This document shows, one piece after another, positions 14,015-22,247 of a DNA stretch of 23,373 nt. This stretch comes from an uncultured Collinsella sp. Lineage in GTDB: Bacteria; Actinomycetota; Coriobacteriia; Coriobacteriales; Coriobacteriaceae. Within the stretch, counting starts at the first letter, position 1. Each line of letters starts with the position of its first letter. The stretch is taken from positions 1-23,373 of the forward strand of contig USKL01000002.1 in NCBI GenBank assembly GCA_900555225.1, given 5' to 3'. A program made the translations under genes and the position numbers. The notes under the pieces were generated by a model. It was not told where the DNA came from. It made no database searches and was given only the letters and a program-made list of their open reading frames with translations.

Positions 14015-14797
14015 ATGGAACCGCAATTCTTTGACACGCATTGTCATCTTGATTTGATGCTCGGCCCCGATGCTGCAGCCAGTGAGTCGGCGGCGTTGGG
14101 TCTGGGGCTCTTTGACTGCGGGGTCGACCCACGCGACTTTTCGGCCGCAAACGAGCGCGCCCGTCGCCTACCAGGCATCATCGCTGGCGTTGGGCTCCAC
14201 CCCTGGTGGCTCGCCGACGGCCGCTGCGGTCCTGCCGAAGTCGATCTGCTTTGCGAAGTTGCTGCCCAAGAGTGCTACATCGGCGAGGTGGGACTCGACT
14301 TTTCCGCACGCTTTGCCGGAAGTGAGCCGCTACAAATACAGGCATTTGACCGGCTCTGCGATACGCTCGTGCAGCATCCTCTTACCGGGCGCGTGATATC
14401 AATTCACGCCGTTCGTTCGGCAGGAGCCGTACTGGACGTCCTCGAATCGCATGGACTACTCATCCCAAACCCCGACTCCCCCGCTATCATCTTCCACTGG
14501 TTTAGCGGCACTTCGAACGAACTCGCCCGCGCGCGAAACGCAAACTGCTATTTTTCCGTGAACGAGCGTATGCTCGCCACCAAGCGCGGTCGCGAATATG
14601 CCCGGCAGATTCCACTCGACCGTCTACTGCTCGAGACCGATGCGCCAGCCGAACCAAACACAGAAACAAGCGCGCAGTCGCTCATCAGATCGCTCGCAAG
14701 GACCTCGATGCGCATCGTCTCACTCAAAAACTGTGACGCAAAGCGCATCGAGTCGGCAGTTTTAGCAAATGCGCACTCTGTTTTTGACCTTCGCTAA
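14015..14797 (+). CDS. TatD-family metal-dependent hydrolase/DNase
   Basis: This 260-residue TIM-barrel hydrolase has all family metal ligands visible: FDTHCHLD with His9 and His11, GVGLHPWW with His62, GEVGLDFS with Glu91, SIHA with His131, FHWFSG with His161 and LLLETDAP with Asp209. TatD proteins are magnesium-dependent 3'-5' exonucleases and are linked to DNA repair and RNA quality control. The ATG follows AGGA with nine bases between and lies 14 bp after tcdA, so the two are probably cotranscribed. Length and motifs are normal. Confidence 0.9.
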   Translation: MEPQFFDTHCHLDLMLGPDAAASESAALGLGLFDCGVDPRDFSAANERARRLPGIIAGVGLHPWWLADGRCGPAEVDLLCEVAAQECYIGEVGLDFSARFAGSEPLQIQAFDRLCDTLVQHPLTGRVISIHAVRSAGAVLDVLESHGLLIPNPDSPAIIFHWFSGTSNELARARNANCYFSVNERMLATKRGREYARQIPLDRLLLETDAPAEPNTETSAQSLIRSLARTSMRIVSLKNCDAKRIESAVLANAHSVFDLR

Positions 14798-14823
14798 CCC
14801 CTGTGGGCAAAAATGCCAAGGGG
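14798..14823. terminator. Possible weak hairpin between convergent genes
   Basis: CCCC...GGCA-AAAA-TGCC...GGGG can fold with internal bulges directly after the tatD-type stop codon. It lacks a T-tract on either strand. It may end transcription from one or both convergent units, but support is weak. Confidence 0.25.
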
Positions 14824-14878
14824 CATGCAAATCGCACAACGCAGTCCCTATTTTGGAAGACAGTACAATTCGGCAGCA

Positions 14879-16396
14879 TTACACCAATTCGTGCATGAGA
14901 TCACGGTTGCGTGCATACAATTCGTCAAAGATATGACGGCGCGACGCATATAACTCGTGGGCAGTCATATCAGGCACGATTGTTTGCGCAACGCCAAGGA
15001 CTTGGGCGAGCTCATCCCATGATGCATAGGCGCCACCTGCGAGAGCTGCCATGATGGCATCACCGAAGCATGCGCCCACCGTAACCTTGGCAACCGAGAC
15101 CTCGCGCCCACATACGTCGGCGATAGCCTGCATCCAAACTGGATTCTTGGTTCCACCTCCGACAAGCATAATGCGCCCAATTGGCAGTCCATGTTCTCGC
15201 TCGATAATGTCGACATGGGATGCAACGGTATACGCGACGCCTTCCAAGGCGGCACGAACCATATGGGCTCGCGTATGCCTTCCGGTCAGGCCAAAGAAGA
15301 CGCCACGCGCCTCGGGATCGTTGAGCGGAGTGCGCTCCCCCGCAAAGTACGGCAGACACAGGAGCCCATCGGCACCCGGCGCCACACCGGCGGCATCATG
15401 CGCCATAACCGAATATGCATCGGGGCCACCGTGGCCCTCGGCCTCCACGGCGTCGCGATACAGCTCTTGGCGCAGCCACGATGTGAGCGCACCCGCCGTA
15501 TTGGTCCCCGCGCAGATCCCGTAAGTTCCGGGAATGATAAACGTCCCTGGCCACAGGCGGGCATCATCGACCATATGATCAGCTAGATAGATGAAATACG
15601 CCGTACTCCCCAACTGAACCATCATATCGCCGGGACGAAATACACCCGTCGAAATGGCCTCGGCACCAGAGTCGCCCGTTCCCACTAAGACAGGTGTCCC
15701 TGCCGCGAGCCCCGTCGCCTCAGCCGCACGCTGAGTAATCACCCCGGCAATATCGGTAGCCGACATTACCTCCGCCATCTGGTCAGGCCGGCAGAAACGA
15801 GCACATTCCCGAGCATCAACCTTCCAAGTGAAGCGGTCGTATAGGGGAAGAAAATCCTCCGCCAAATAACGGTCCACCGTAAAACGCCCCGTCAACTTCG
15901 CGCACAGAAACGATGACGCCGTCAGGAACTTCGCGGCACGTTCGTGCACCTCGGGCATATTCTCCTTAAACCACAAGATCTTGGGAGCAATATCTGACGA
16001 ACAGGGATCATGCCCGAAAAGCTCGCGTGCGCGATCTGACCCATATTCGGAAAGAAGCTCGTCGATCTGCGGCTTCGAACGTGCATCGACTCCGTACAAA
16101 ATCGCGGGCGCTAGCGCGTTGCACTCGGTGTCGACCGGTACGCAGTCGCAACCCAATGCGGAAAGGCCCACGCATCCGATCTGTGCCGCGTTAACCCCCG
16201 ATCGCACCACCAGCTCGCGCGACAAGCGGCAAAAATCGCCCCACCAAACTGCCTCCGCATCATGCTGGTACCATCCATCACGCGGGTTCTCCGTCTCGTG
16301 TCCACAAGAGGCCTGGCAAATGATGTTGCATCGATCATCGATTAAAACGCCTTTAGAGGCGCTTGTCCCAATATCAATACCCAGATAGAGCGCCAT
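14879..16396 (-). CDS. FGGY-family carbohydrate kinase (xylulokinase-like)
   Basis: The 505-residue protein matches the FGGY kinase fold, an ATP-dependent sugar or polyol phosphorylation enzyme. The N-terminal domain has the phosphate-binding GIDIGTSASKG with Asp8, QASCGHETENPRDGWYQHDA, and a YGVDARS substrate-site segment at 101-107. The catalytic base is expected at Asp242 in LVGTGDSGAEA. The C-terminal domain has YFAGERTPLNDPEARGVFFG, RAALEGVAY and the ATP-site MLVGGGTKNPVWMQAIADV. Length is normal for the family. GAGGGGAG lies near the end of the preceding BtpA-type gene, which is 6 bp upstream. It is the last gene of the operon. The sugar cannot be told from the sequence; xylulose-like ketoses or polyols are usual for the closest subgroup. 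Confidence 0.9.
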   Translation of the reverse strand: MALYLGIDIGTSASKGVLIDDRCNIICQASCGHETENPRDGWYQHDAEAVWWGDFCRLSRELVVRSGVNAAQIGCVGLSALGCDCVPVDTECNALAPAILYGVDARSKPQIDELLSEYGSDRARELFGHDPCSSDIAPKILWFKENMPEVHERAAKFLTASSFLCAKLTGRFTVDRYLAEDFLPLYDRFTWKVDARECARFCRPDQMAEVMSATDIAGVITQRAAEATGLAAGTPVLVGTGDSGAEAISTGVFRPGDMMVQLGSTAYFIYLADHMVDDARLWPGTFIIPGTYGICAGTNTAGALTSWLRQELYRDAVEAEGHGGPDAYSVMAHDAAGVAPGADGLLCLPYFAGERTPLNDPEARGVFFGLTGRHTRAHMVRAALEGVAYTVASHVDIIEREHGLPIGRIMLVGGGTKNPVWMQAIADVCGREVSVAKVTVGACFGDAIMAALAGGAYASWDELAQVLGVAQTIVPDMTAHELYASRRHIFDELYARNRDLMHELV

Positions 16397-16402
16397 AGGT
16401 GC

Positions 16403-17212
16403 CTACTCCCCTCGCGCCGTACGAGCGGCAGCCATAAAACGAGCTACCCGCTCAACATCAACCGGGGCATCCAGCTTTCCGTCGCGCTTTAAGCAGGTGC
16501 CGACAAACGCGCCATCGTAGTGAGCAAATACGTCAGCCACGGTATTTTCGCGACAACCGGTGCCACATACCACGGGTACTTCGCCAACACGCTCGCGGAC
16601 TTCATCGGCAAGCTCGCCCGAAGCGCCACGACCGGCAGCCGAACCGCCGATGACCATCGCATCCGGAAGGCAATTAAAGAGAAGTGAATCGGCAATGTCC
16701 GCAGTCGTGCGGTCGTTGAGATAAACCTCCCCCTCGCTCGTGATGAAGTGAAAAAGCTTGAGATCGTCCAGGCGCAGCGCCGCCTTGCGACGCATGGTGT
16801 GAGCGAAATCTCGGTTAATCAGCCCAAGATCACCGGCCCAGGCACCGCAAAAATTGCAGCGCGTGAACTGCGCGTCGACGGCAGCGCACAGCTCGATTGT
16901 GGCATCACCATCGTAAATAGCCTCAGCTCCCCAAGGAGTCGACAGATCATGGGACAGAGCCCCGATTACATAGCCCATCGATGCAAGAGTTGAGGGAGAA
17001 ACGTGCTGCTCATAGGGCATCGAGAGCTCATTGGTAATCAAAATGCCATCGACACCGCCCTGCTGCAACGCCTCGAGATCGCGCTTGGCGGCTTCCACGA
17101 CCTGCGACACGCTTCCGCCCGGGTAATACAGTGGATCGCCCGGCAGAGGACGCAGGTGCAGCATTCCGATAACCGGCTTTTCGGTCTTGAACATCGAGGT
17201 TAGAAACGACAT
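16403..17212 (-). CDS. BtpA/SgcQ-family TIM-barrel protein
   Basis: This 269-residue protein reads as a BtpA-family (beta/alpha)8 protein: KPVIGMLHLRPLPGDPLYYP at the start, GGVDGILITNELSMPY, FCGAWAGDLGLINRDFAHTM and the phosphate-type loop VVCGTGCRENTV near the C-terminus, with FVGTCLKRDG after it. BtpA itself was linked to photosystem I stability, and SgcQ belongs to a sugar operon of E. coli; no reaction is established. Association with sugar kinases is common and fits a sugar-phosphate role. ATG 17212 was chosen because AAGGAG stands six bases upstream; a start five codons earlier lacks one. Confidence 0.85.
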   Translation of the reverse strand: MSFLTSMFKTEKPVIGMLHLRPLPGDPLYYPGGSVSQVVEAAKRDLEALQQGGVDGILITNELSMPYEQHVSPSTLASMGYVIGALSHDLSTPWGAEAIYDGDATIELCAAVDAQFTRCNFCGAWAGDLGLINRDFAHTMRRKAALRLDDLKLFHFITSEGEVYLNDRTTADIADSLLFNCLPDAMVIGGSAAGRGASGELADEVRERVGEVPVVCGTGCRENTVADVFAHYDGAFVGTCLKRDGKLDAPVDVERVARFMAAARTARGE

Positions 17213-17245
17213 AACATGCTCCTTCATAGGGTTATTGCAGGAACG

Positions 17246-17674
17246 TTATTCCCCCAGCACCTCGACGTACACTTTTCGCTTCTGAGGACCGTCAAACTCC
17301 GCAAGATAGATGTTCTGGGCACCTCCGCACACGATGTGGCCATCTTGGACGGGAAAGAAGCAACTGTTTCCACAAATCATGCTCTTGATATGCCCACAGG
17401 AGTTGTTGCCGGTGGCTCCATAGCTCGGCAGGAAGTGTGCATGCGCATAGGGGGCGTCGAGTGGGGCGATGCGATCAAGCGTCTCCATAAGATCCGTCTC
17501 CACGCAGGGCAGCCCCTCGTTTACCACGATTCCACAGGTCGTATGCGACAAAATAATCGCTGCCAAGCCATTGGTCACCGAGCTGCGTTCGATGGCAGCG
17601 TGCACGTCTTCGGTAATATCGATGAACTGGTCCGGAGCAGTCGATAGATAGCTCAATGTCTCGAGCGTCACCAT
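17246..17674 (-). CDS. YjbQ/UPF0047 family protein
   Basis: This 142-residue protein carries the complete UPF0047 pattern: ILSHTTCGIVVNEG at about 41-54, SYGATGNNSCGHIKSMICGN at 84-103 and QNIYLAEFDGPQKRKVYV at the end. His95 and the nearby Cys/His residues would form the proposed metal site. E. coli YjbQ shows weak thiamine-phosphate synthase activity when overproduced, but its real role is unknown. Homologues recur in sugar operons, as here. The ATG lies 2 bp after the upstream stop codon, so it is tightly coupled to the amidohydrolase gene. Confidence 0.88.
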   Translation of the reverse strand: MVTLETLSYLSTAPDQFIDITEDVHAAIERSSVTNGLAAIILSHTTCGIVVNEGLPCVETDLMETLDRIAPLDAPYAHAHFLPSYGATGNNSCGHIKSMICGNSCFFPVQDGHIVCGGAQNIYLAEFDGPQKRKVYVEVLGE

Positions 17675-17676
17675 GT

Positions 17677-18537
17677 TTACTCATCCCCTTCAAGAAAACG
17701 CAGGGCATTACCCCAGTAGAGCCTTTCTCGCGCATCGTCGCGCATGGGCACGGTATCGAGCGCCCGCTTGAGTTTGAATGCACGGAAGCGCGGCGTATTG
17801 CTGGCGAACATCACTTGATGCGATAGCGCGCGCTCATACCACAGCGGCCCCATATCGACCGTGAAAAGACGCTGCATCATCTCCTCGGGCGAATCGATGT
17901 AAGTGATAGAGGTGTCCGTGTAGCAGTTGGGATACTTGAGCAGCATCGCCACGGTCTCGCGCACCCAGGGCCAGCCAAAGTGGGTCAAACTAAAGCGCAC
18001 ATTTGGATGCGTTGCGATTGTGTGCTCAAATGCAAGCGGGTTACTGCGCGAGAGCTCTGCGCCAGGCTCCCAAGACATACCGGCATGGAAAACCACCGGC
18101 TTGTTATAGCGCTCGCACAGCTCGTAAAGCGGCTCGGCCACAGCATCATCGGGGGCAAAACCCTGCTTTGCCGGATGCAGACAAAGCCCCTTTGCCCCCA
18201 ACTCGGTAAAGGCGCGCTCCAATTCGTCTGCGGCACCGCTCACCTGCGGATCTACGCTCGCAAATCCCCACAGACGATCGGGGTGCGCGGCAACCAGCAT
18301 GGCAATCTGGTCATTGGTGCCAAAATGCCCTCCGCATGCCGTGGTTACATCGAGCGGCATGAGCACACTCTTCTGCACGTCGCAGACGTCCATCTCGACT
18401 TGAAGCTCATCCCAATCCATGGGGCCCATATGCCCCATACCATATTCTCGTGACCAAAAACCGAATCCATCAGGCTCATCACCCGGCGTACAGATCTCGC
18501 CGTAGAGCATAGGATGGACCAACATGTCGATAACCAT
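17677..18537 (-). CDS. Amidohydrolase-2 family protein with altered metal site
   Basis: This 286-residue TIM-barrel protein is related to the Amidohydro_2 family (aminocarboxymuconate decarboxylase and resorcylate decarboxylase relatives). Visible marks are LWGFASVDPQ, GAKGLCLHPAKQGF, PVVFHAGMSWEPG with His151, and SLTHFGWPWVRETV with His186. Two usual ligands are changed: the N-terminal DxHxH reads Asp4-Met-Leu6-Val-His8, lacking the first His, and the late SD(Y/W/T)P reads ASNTPRF with Asn247 in place of Asp. It may therefore have changed chemistry or bind ligand without hydrolysis. ATG 18537 was chosen because AAGGAG lies six bases before it. It sits between the second PfkB kinase and the YjbQ-type gene in the operon. 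Confidence 0.82.
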   Translation of the reverse strand: MVIDMLVHPMLYGEICTPGDEPDGFGFWSREYGMGHMGPMDWDELQVEMDVCDVQKSVLMPLDVTTACGGHFGTNDQIAMLVAAHPDRLWGFASVDPQVSGAADELERAFTELGAKGLCLHPAKQGFAPDDAVAEPLYELCERYNKPVVFHAGMSWEPGAELSRSNPLAFEHTIATHPNVRFSLTHFGWPWVRETVAMLLKYPNCYTDTSITYIDSPEEMMQRLFTVDMGPLWYERALSHQVMFASNTPRFRAFKLKRALDTVPMRDDARERLYWGNALRFLEGDE

Positions 18538-18564
18538 TTCGTACTCCTTTCCAGGCATTTAACC

Positions 18565-19365
18565 CTAGTACGGCTCAAACGAACCAATCACTCGGGACGA
18601 CAGCTCAGCGCCCGCCTTCATACACGCCGGAATATCAAGGCCATCGATCACGCCCTTGGTAAACCCGGCAATATACGAGTCGCCGGCACCCACGGTATTA
18701 ACGACCTTCTCCGCCGGTACGATCCCGCACTCATAGAAGCGCTCACCGTCATAGGCAATGCTTCCCTTCTCGCCAAGCGTGGCAACCGCAACGCGCGGTC
18801 CCAATTCCTGCACGTGGCGTACCCAGTCTCGCAGCTCCGGAGTGTCCTCTTCAAACGACATGAACGCATAGTCTACGTAAGGAAAATGAGCCTCGCATGC
18901 ATATTCGGGATCCTGGCTGAACACCGAGAAGTCCATAACCACCGTCTTGCCCGCATCATGCCATTCGGGCAGGAGGTCCAAACAATTGCCAAACAGGTCG
19001 GTGTGAATGATGTCGTGCTCTAGGATAAACGCCCGGTCGTCTTCATTCGGACGATATGTCTCCATTACGCCATCGATTGCCTCGAGATGCACGCGATCGA
19101 CGCCGTCTTTCAATGCCATGAGCATCACCGAGGTGTCGCCATCCTCCACCCGCAGATGAGAGATATCAAACCCCTCAGCGGCCAGCGCCTCTCTCATCTT
19201 GTCTCCGTACTCGTCCTTGCCGACAACCGACACGGCGGATACCGAAACGCCCATTCGTGCAAGATGGATACCCCAGTCAATGCCGTTACCAGTCGGATAG
19301 AACACGCCGATGTTTTGATAGACGTCCGCGCAGCAAAAACCAGCCGCACACGCTTTAATACCCAT
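18565..19365 (-). CDS. PfkB-family carbohydrate kinase (divergent FrlD relative)
   Basis: The 266-residue protein is a ribokinase/PfkB-fold sugar kinase. The C-terminal signature NTVGAGDSYIAGF with catalytic Asp229 is intact, and TLGEKGSIAYDGERFYECG precedes it. The N-terminal sugar-binding motif, usually GGNAxN, reads TGNGIDWGIHLARMG, so the substrate probably differs from that of the neighbouring kinase. The two share overall layout (YVDYAFMSFEED versus YVDFAFFSAADA) and look like diverged duplicates. ATG 19365 was chosen because GGAGA stands six bases upstream. A hairpin lies just upstream of it. The product is about 20 residues shorter than its neighbour but looks complete. Confidence 0.87.
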   Translation of the reverse strand: MGIKACAAGFCCADVYQNIGVFYPTGNGIDWGIHLARMGVSVSAVSVVGKDEYGDKMREALAAEGFDISHLRVEDGDTSVMLMALKDGVDRVHLEAIDGVMETYRPNEDDRAFILEHDIIHTDLFGNCLDLLPEWHDAGKTVVMDFSVFSQDPEYACEAHFPYVDYAFMSFEEDTPELRDWVRHVQELGPRVAVATLGEKGSIAYDGERFYECGIVPAEKVVNTVGAGDSYIAGFTKGVIDGLDIPACMKAGAELSSRVIGSFEPY

Positions 19366-19382
19366 GGTCTTCTCCAATGCTC

Positions 19383-19416
19383 AAAAGGGGACCCACCACA
19401 TGGCGAGCCCCCTTTT
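19383..19416 (-). terminator. Intra-operon hairpin (partial terminator or attenuator) between two kinase genes
   Basis: On the minus strand an 8-bp stem AAAAGGGG/CCCCTTTT with an 18-nt loop lies 70 bp after the upstream kinase stop codon and 17 bp before the next kinase start. The T-run is only four bases, so read-through is expected. No convincing promoter lies between hairpin and gene. It may lower expression of the five downstream genes or stabilise the upstream mRNA end. Confidence 0.5.
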
Positions 19417-19486
19417 CGCGTTTCGCTTATTGTTTTGCATCGGCTGTCCAAGGCCTCATAGCCAGACCGCCGTACGCTTTCTTAAG

Positions 19487-20350
19487 CTATTCGACGATTG
19501 GCGCCCCGTGGCCCCAAGAACCTTCCATACCGCACACGGTCGAGGCAAACCCGGCAGCAAAGTCGAGCGCGCGCTCGATGGCCTCGGCGCCATCCTCACC
19601 ACGCTTGGCGGAATCGAGATAGCACATCAAAAACGAGGTGAGGAACGAGTCGCCCGCCCCCATGGTGTCCTTCATGTCCGTTACCGGTTTAGCCAGCTGG
19701 CGGTAATAACGCTCGCCGTCGTAAGCAATGCAGCCCTCGGCGCCCGCCGTAGCCGACACAAAACGCGGACCCAGGCCCTTCACCCATGCCAGACGCTCGC
19801 GAATCTCGTCCTCACTCGCGGCATCCGCCGCACTAAAGAAAGCAAAATCGACGTAGGGCGCAATCTGCTCGTAGTACTCGTCGGTGGAGTCGTCCGAAAA
19901 GTCAAAAGAGACCGTGACGCCCGCAGCCTTCAGCTTGGGCAGCTCGCGCTCGGTAAAGCAATAGTTGCCCGAATGAACCACATCGAACTGCTTCATGTAC
20001 GAAAGGTCAAAGCGATCGAGGACATAGCGCGCATCGCCACGGATACCGCCCTCGTTGGAGCCGAGGAAGACACGGTCACCGTCAACGACGGTCACGCGAG
20101 CCGCTCCGTTCTCGCCAATCATCTGCTCGCACTTGTCAAGCTCGATACCCTCATCCTCGAGGCTTGCAATGACATGCTCGGCAGCGGCGTCATTGCCAAA
20201 AATGCCCATGTATGCAGAGCGTGCGGCACCGCATTTCTTGGCATAAACGGCGAAGTTCACCGCATTGCCGCCAGGATACATGGTGTGGATATGCTCGTAG
20301 CGATCGACGACGTTGTCGCCAAATCCGAGCGCGTTAACGTTAAATGCCAT
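19487..20350 (-). CDS. FrlD-like fructosamine/fructoselysine 6-kinase (PfkB family)
   Basis: The 287-residue protein resembles fructoselysine 6-kinase: NALGFGDNVVDRYEHIHTMY at the start, the sugar-site motif PGGNAVNFAVYAKKCG at 26-41, and the C-terminal DTMGAGDSFLTSFL with catalytic Asp234. It would phosphorylate C6 of an Amadori-type sugar conjugate for the adjacent SIS deglycase. ATG 20350 was chosen because AGAAGGG lies just upstream; a longer open frame has no ribosome site. It is 13 bp downstream of the SIS gene. Exact substrate (fructoselysine, other fructosamino acids, or related ketosamines) cannot be read from the sequence. Confidence 0.85.
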   Translation of the reverse strand: MAFNVNALGFGDNVVDRYEHIHTMYPGGNAVNFAVYAKKCGAARSAYMGIFGNDAAAEHVIASLEDEGIELDKCEQMIGENGAARVTVVDGDRVFLGSNEGGIRGDARYVLDRFDLSYMKQFDVVHSGNYCFTERELPKLKAAGVTVSFDFSDDSTDEYYEQIAPYVDFAFFSAADAASEDEIRERLAWVKGLGPRFVSATAGAEGCIAYDGERYYRQLAKPVTDMKDTMGAGDSFLTSFLMCYLDSAKRGEDGAEAIERALDFAAGFASTVCGMEGSWGHGAPIVE

Positions 20351-20363
20351 GGTATTTACCCTT

Positions 20364-21332
20364 CTAGTACTCGACGACGCCCATGTAGCGACGGAAATCG
20401 GGATCATGGTCAAACACCTTGCCGCGTGCGGCACGCAGCTCGCAGTTCATGGCGTAGAACAGCACCGGGTCCAGATAGGCACGGACGCTCGCCGGCACGG
20501 CTTCCATACCGTACTCCTTGGCATCGAGCACCATCAGCGTATCGGTATGCGTCTTAAGGAACGCCAGGGCGCGCTCGTCCATAGCACGGCACTCGCTGGA
20601 GCCCATCTGCAGGAAGTAAAAAACGCCATCCTGAGTAGCCTCGAAGGGGCCATGGAAGTACTCGGCAGAGTGAATGTAGCTGCAGTGCTGCCACTGCATC
20701 TCCATAAGAGAGCAGATAGCGAAACCGTAGGTCTGGCTAAAGTTGGGACCGCTGCCCAGAATATAGAAGAACTCGTGCTCCTGGCAAAGCTTGGCAAAGC
20801 GATCGCCCAGCTCGGCATTTACCTTCTCGCGTGCCGGGGGAAGAATCTTATCCATCTCGGCGATACCGGCATACATATCGGCAAGATCGGCGTAGCCCTC
20901 CTGCTGATCGAGCAGCTCTGCCGCAAGCGACAGCGAAATGCCAGCGGGGACCTCGGCCTGCGGCACGCCCTCGCCCCATGGGTAGACCCACGTGGTCCAC
21001 TTGCCGGAGTCAATCTTGGATCCAGCGTTGTCGGTCTGGGCGATCACCGTAGCGCCAGCAGCAAGGGCAATCTCGCAGCCCTCGACGACCTCGGGGGTAT
21101 TGCCGCTGTGGCTACAAGCGATGACCAGGGACTTCTCGCCCAGACGACGCGGACGCATGATATCGAACTCGCGAGCCGTATAGATATACGAAGTGAAGGT
21201 GGTTGCCTCGCGCTGCAGAAGCTCATGAGCCGGGATCAAATCGATCATGGAGCCACCGCAAGCAATCCAGTAGACGCTGTCGAACTTGCCCTTCTCGGCA
21301 ATTGCCTCTTTGATCAGATCGTGTGCGTTCAT
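20364..21332 (-). CDS. SIS-domain protein, FrlB-like fructosamine-6-phosphate deglycase
   Basis: The 322-residue protein holds two sugar isomerase (SIS) domains. The first has VYWIACGGSMIDLIPAHELL and LVIACSHSGNTPEVVEGCEI, the phosphosugar-binding Ser/Thr loop. The second has FYILGSGPNFSQTYGFAICS and the FrlB/GlmS-like YIHSAEYFHGPFEA, with the conserved His and Glu. FrlB-type enzymes split fructoselysine 6-phosphate into glucose 6-phosphate and lysine. There is no N-terminal glutaminase domain, so it is not GlmS. ATG 21332 was chosen because AAAGGAA lies six bases before it; the frame is open 11 codons further. It is followed directly by the matching FrlD-like kinase. Confidence 0.86.
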   Translation of the reverse strand: MNAHDLIKEAIAEKGKFDSVYWIACGGSMIDLIPAHELLQREATTFTSYIYTAREFDIMRPRRLGEKSLVIACSHSGNTPEVVEGCEIALAAGATVIAQTDNAGSKIDSGKWTTWVYPWGEGVPQAEVPAGISLSLAAELLDQQEGYADLADMYAGIAEMDKILPPAREKVNAELGDRFAKLCQEHEFFYILGSGPNFSQTYGFAICSLMEMQWQHCSYIHSAEYFHGPFEATQDGVFYFLQMGSSECRAMDERALAFLKTHTDTLMVLDAKEYGMEAVPASVRAYLDPVLFYAMNCELRAARGKVFDHDPDFRRYMGVVEY

Positions 21333-21394
21333 ATCCAGTTCCTTTCTTGTTTGGCCCGCAATCAATGACGTTGGTTGTGTGGCCGATGGTTGTT

Positions 21395-22246
21395 TTAGTC
21401 AATCAGATATTTCTCGAATGCGGCCATGTTCTTGGCATCTGCCGCCGCCGGGTCATCGTAGTAACGACCGTCCGTGATTTCCTGGCCCAGCATGCCGTCG
21501 AAACCATGGGCGTTGAGCGTGGCGACGAAGGCGTCCATATCGTGCTTGCCATCGCCCCACACCAGATGGCCATACGGGTCACCGTCGATAAAGTGCATCT
21601 CGTGAATTGCCCCATCACCAAAGGCGGCAAACCAGTCCTCGAGCGTCTCGCCTGCAACGCCCATCGCGGTTGTATCAACCATGGGCTGTAAGTACGGGCT
21701 CGCGACCTCGTCAATCATGCGCTTCGCATCGGAAACCGTCGTCACAAGGTTGCTCTCCTCGGGACGCAGGCTTTCCATCGTAAGCACCAGACCGTGCTCG
21801 CCGGCATACTCCGCCAGAATGGACAAGTGCTCGCGGCTGCGCTTCCAGGCTTCCTCGCGGTCCTCGTCCCAGTCGCCCCAGCCCGAGTTGATGGACATAC
21901 GGTCGCACCCAAGTACCTCGGCAAGCTCAATGCCGTGCTTAAAGTACGCCAGGCTGCGCTGTTCATGCAGCGGTTTGCGTGCGCAGTACTGCCAAGGATA
22001 GACAACATTCTCGGGGCACAGAGTACGATACCTAAGCCCACGGTCTGCAGCCTTTTTCGCCAGGACCTCAGCCTCAAAGTAGCCCGTGTGGTCGAGTGTC
22101 ACATGCGGCTCCGCACACCACAGCTCAATGGACTCAAAGCCCAAACGCTGCTGCACATCAAGGAAGTAATCGAGCGACCACATGATGTAGTGAATATTCA
22201 TGCCCGCAATCTGCTCGCGGCGCAGCGTCGGTTTGGATTCAGGCAT
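21395..22246 (-). CDS. Sugar phosphate isomerase/epimerase, FrlC-like
   Basis: The 283-residue protein is an AP-endonuclease-2 type TIM barrel, the fold of FrlC (fructoselysine 3-epimerase) and tagatose/psicose 3-epimerases. The four metal ligands appear in the expected order: Glu158 in LTMESLRPEESN, Asp191 in MVDTTAMG, His218 in EMHFIDGD and Glu256 in GQEITDG. Other family marks are ESIELWCAEPH and CPENVVYPWQY. It would convert an isomeric substrate into the form used by the kinase and deglycase. AAGGAGG at the end of the upstream amidohydrolase gene serves as ribosome site, and the genes are 1 bp apart. A 62-bp gap follows before the SIS gene. Confidence 0.85.
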   Translation of the reverse strand: MPESKPTLRREQIAGMNIHYIMWSLDYFLDVQQRLGFESIELWCAEPHVTLDHTGYFEAEVLAKKAADRGLRYRTLCPENVVYPWQYCARKPLHEQRSLAYFKHGIELAEVLGCDRMSINSGWGDWDEDREEAWKRSREHLSILAEYAGEHGLVLTMESLRPEESNLVTTVSDAKRMIDEVASPYLQPMVDTTAMGVAGETLEDWFAAFGDGAIHEMHFIDGDPYGHLVWGDGKHDMDAFVATLNAHGFDGMLGQEITDGRYYDDPAAADAKNMAAFEKYLID

Positions 22247-22247
22247 C

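Noticed and set aside
13170..14150. Minus-strand frame of 326 codons over tcdA
   Set aside because: Shadow of tcdA and the start of the TatD-type gene, both of which carry full family motifs.
19364..21368. Plus-strand frames of 397 and 351 codons over the kinase and SIS genes
   Set aside because: Antisense shadows in GC-rich sequence; the minus-strand proteins have intact kinase and SIS motifs.
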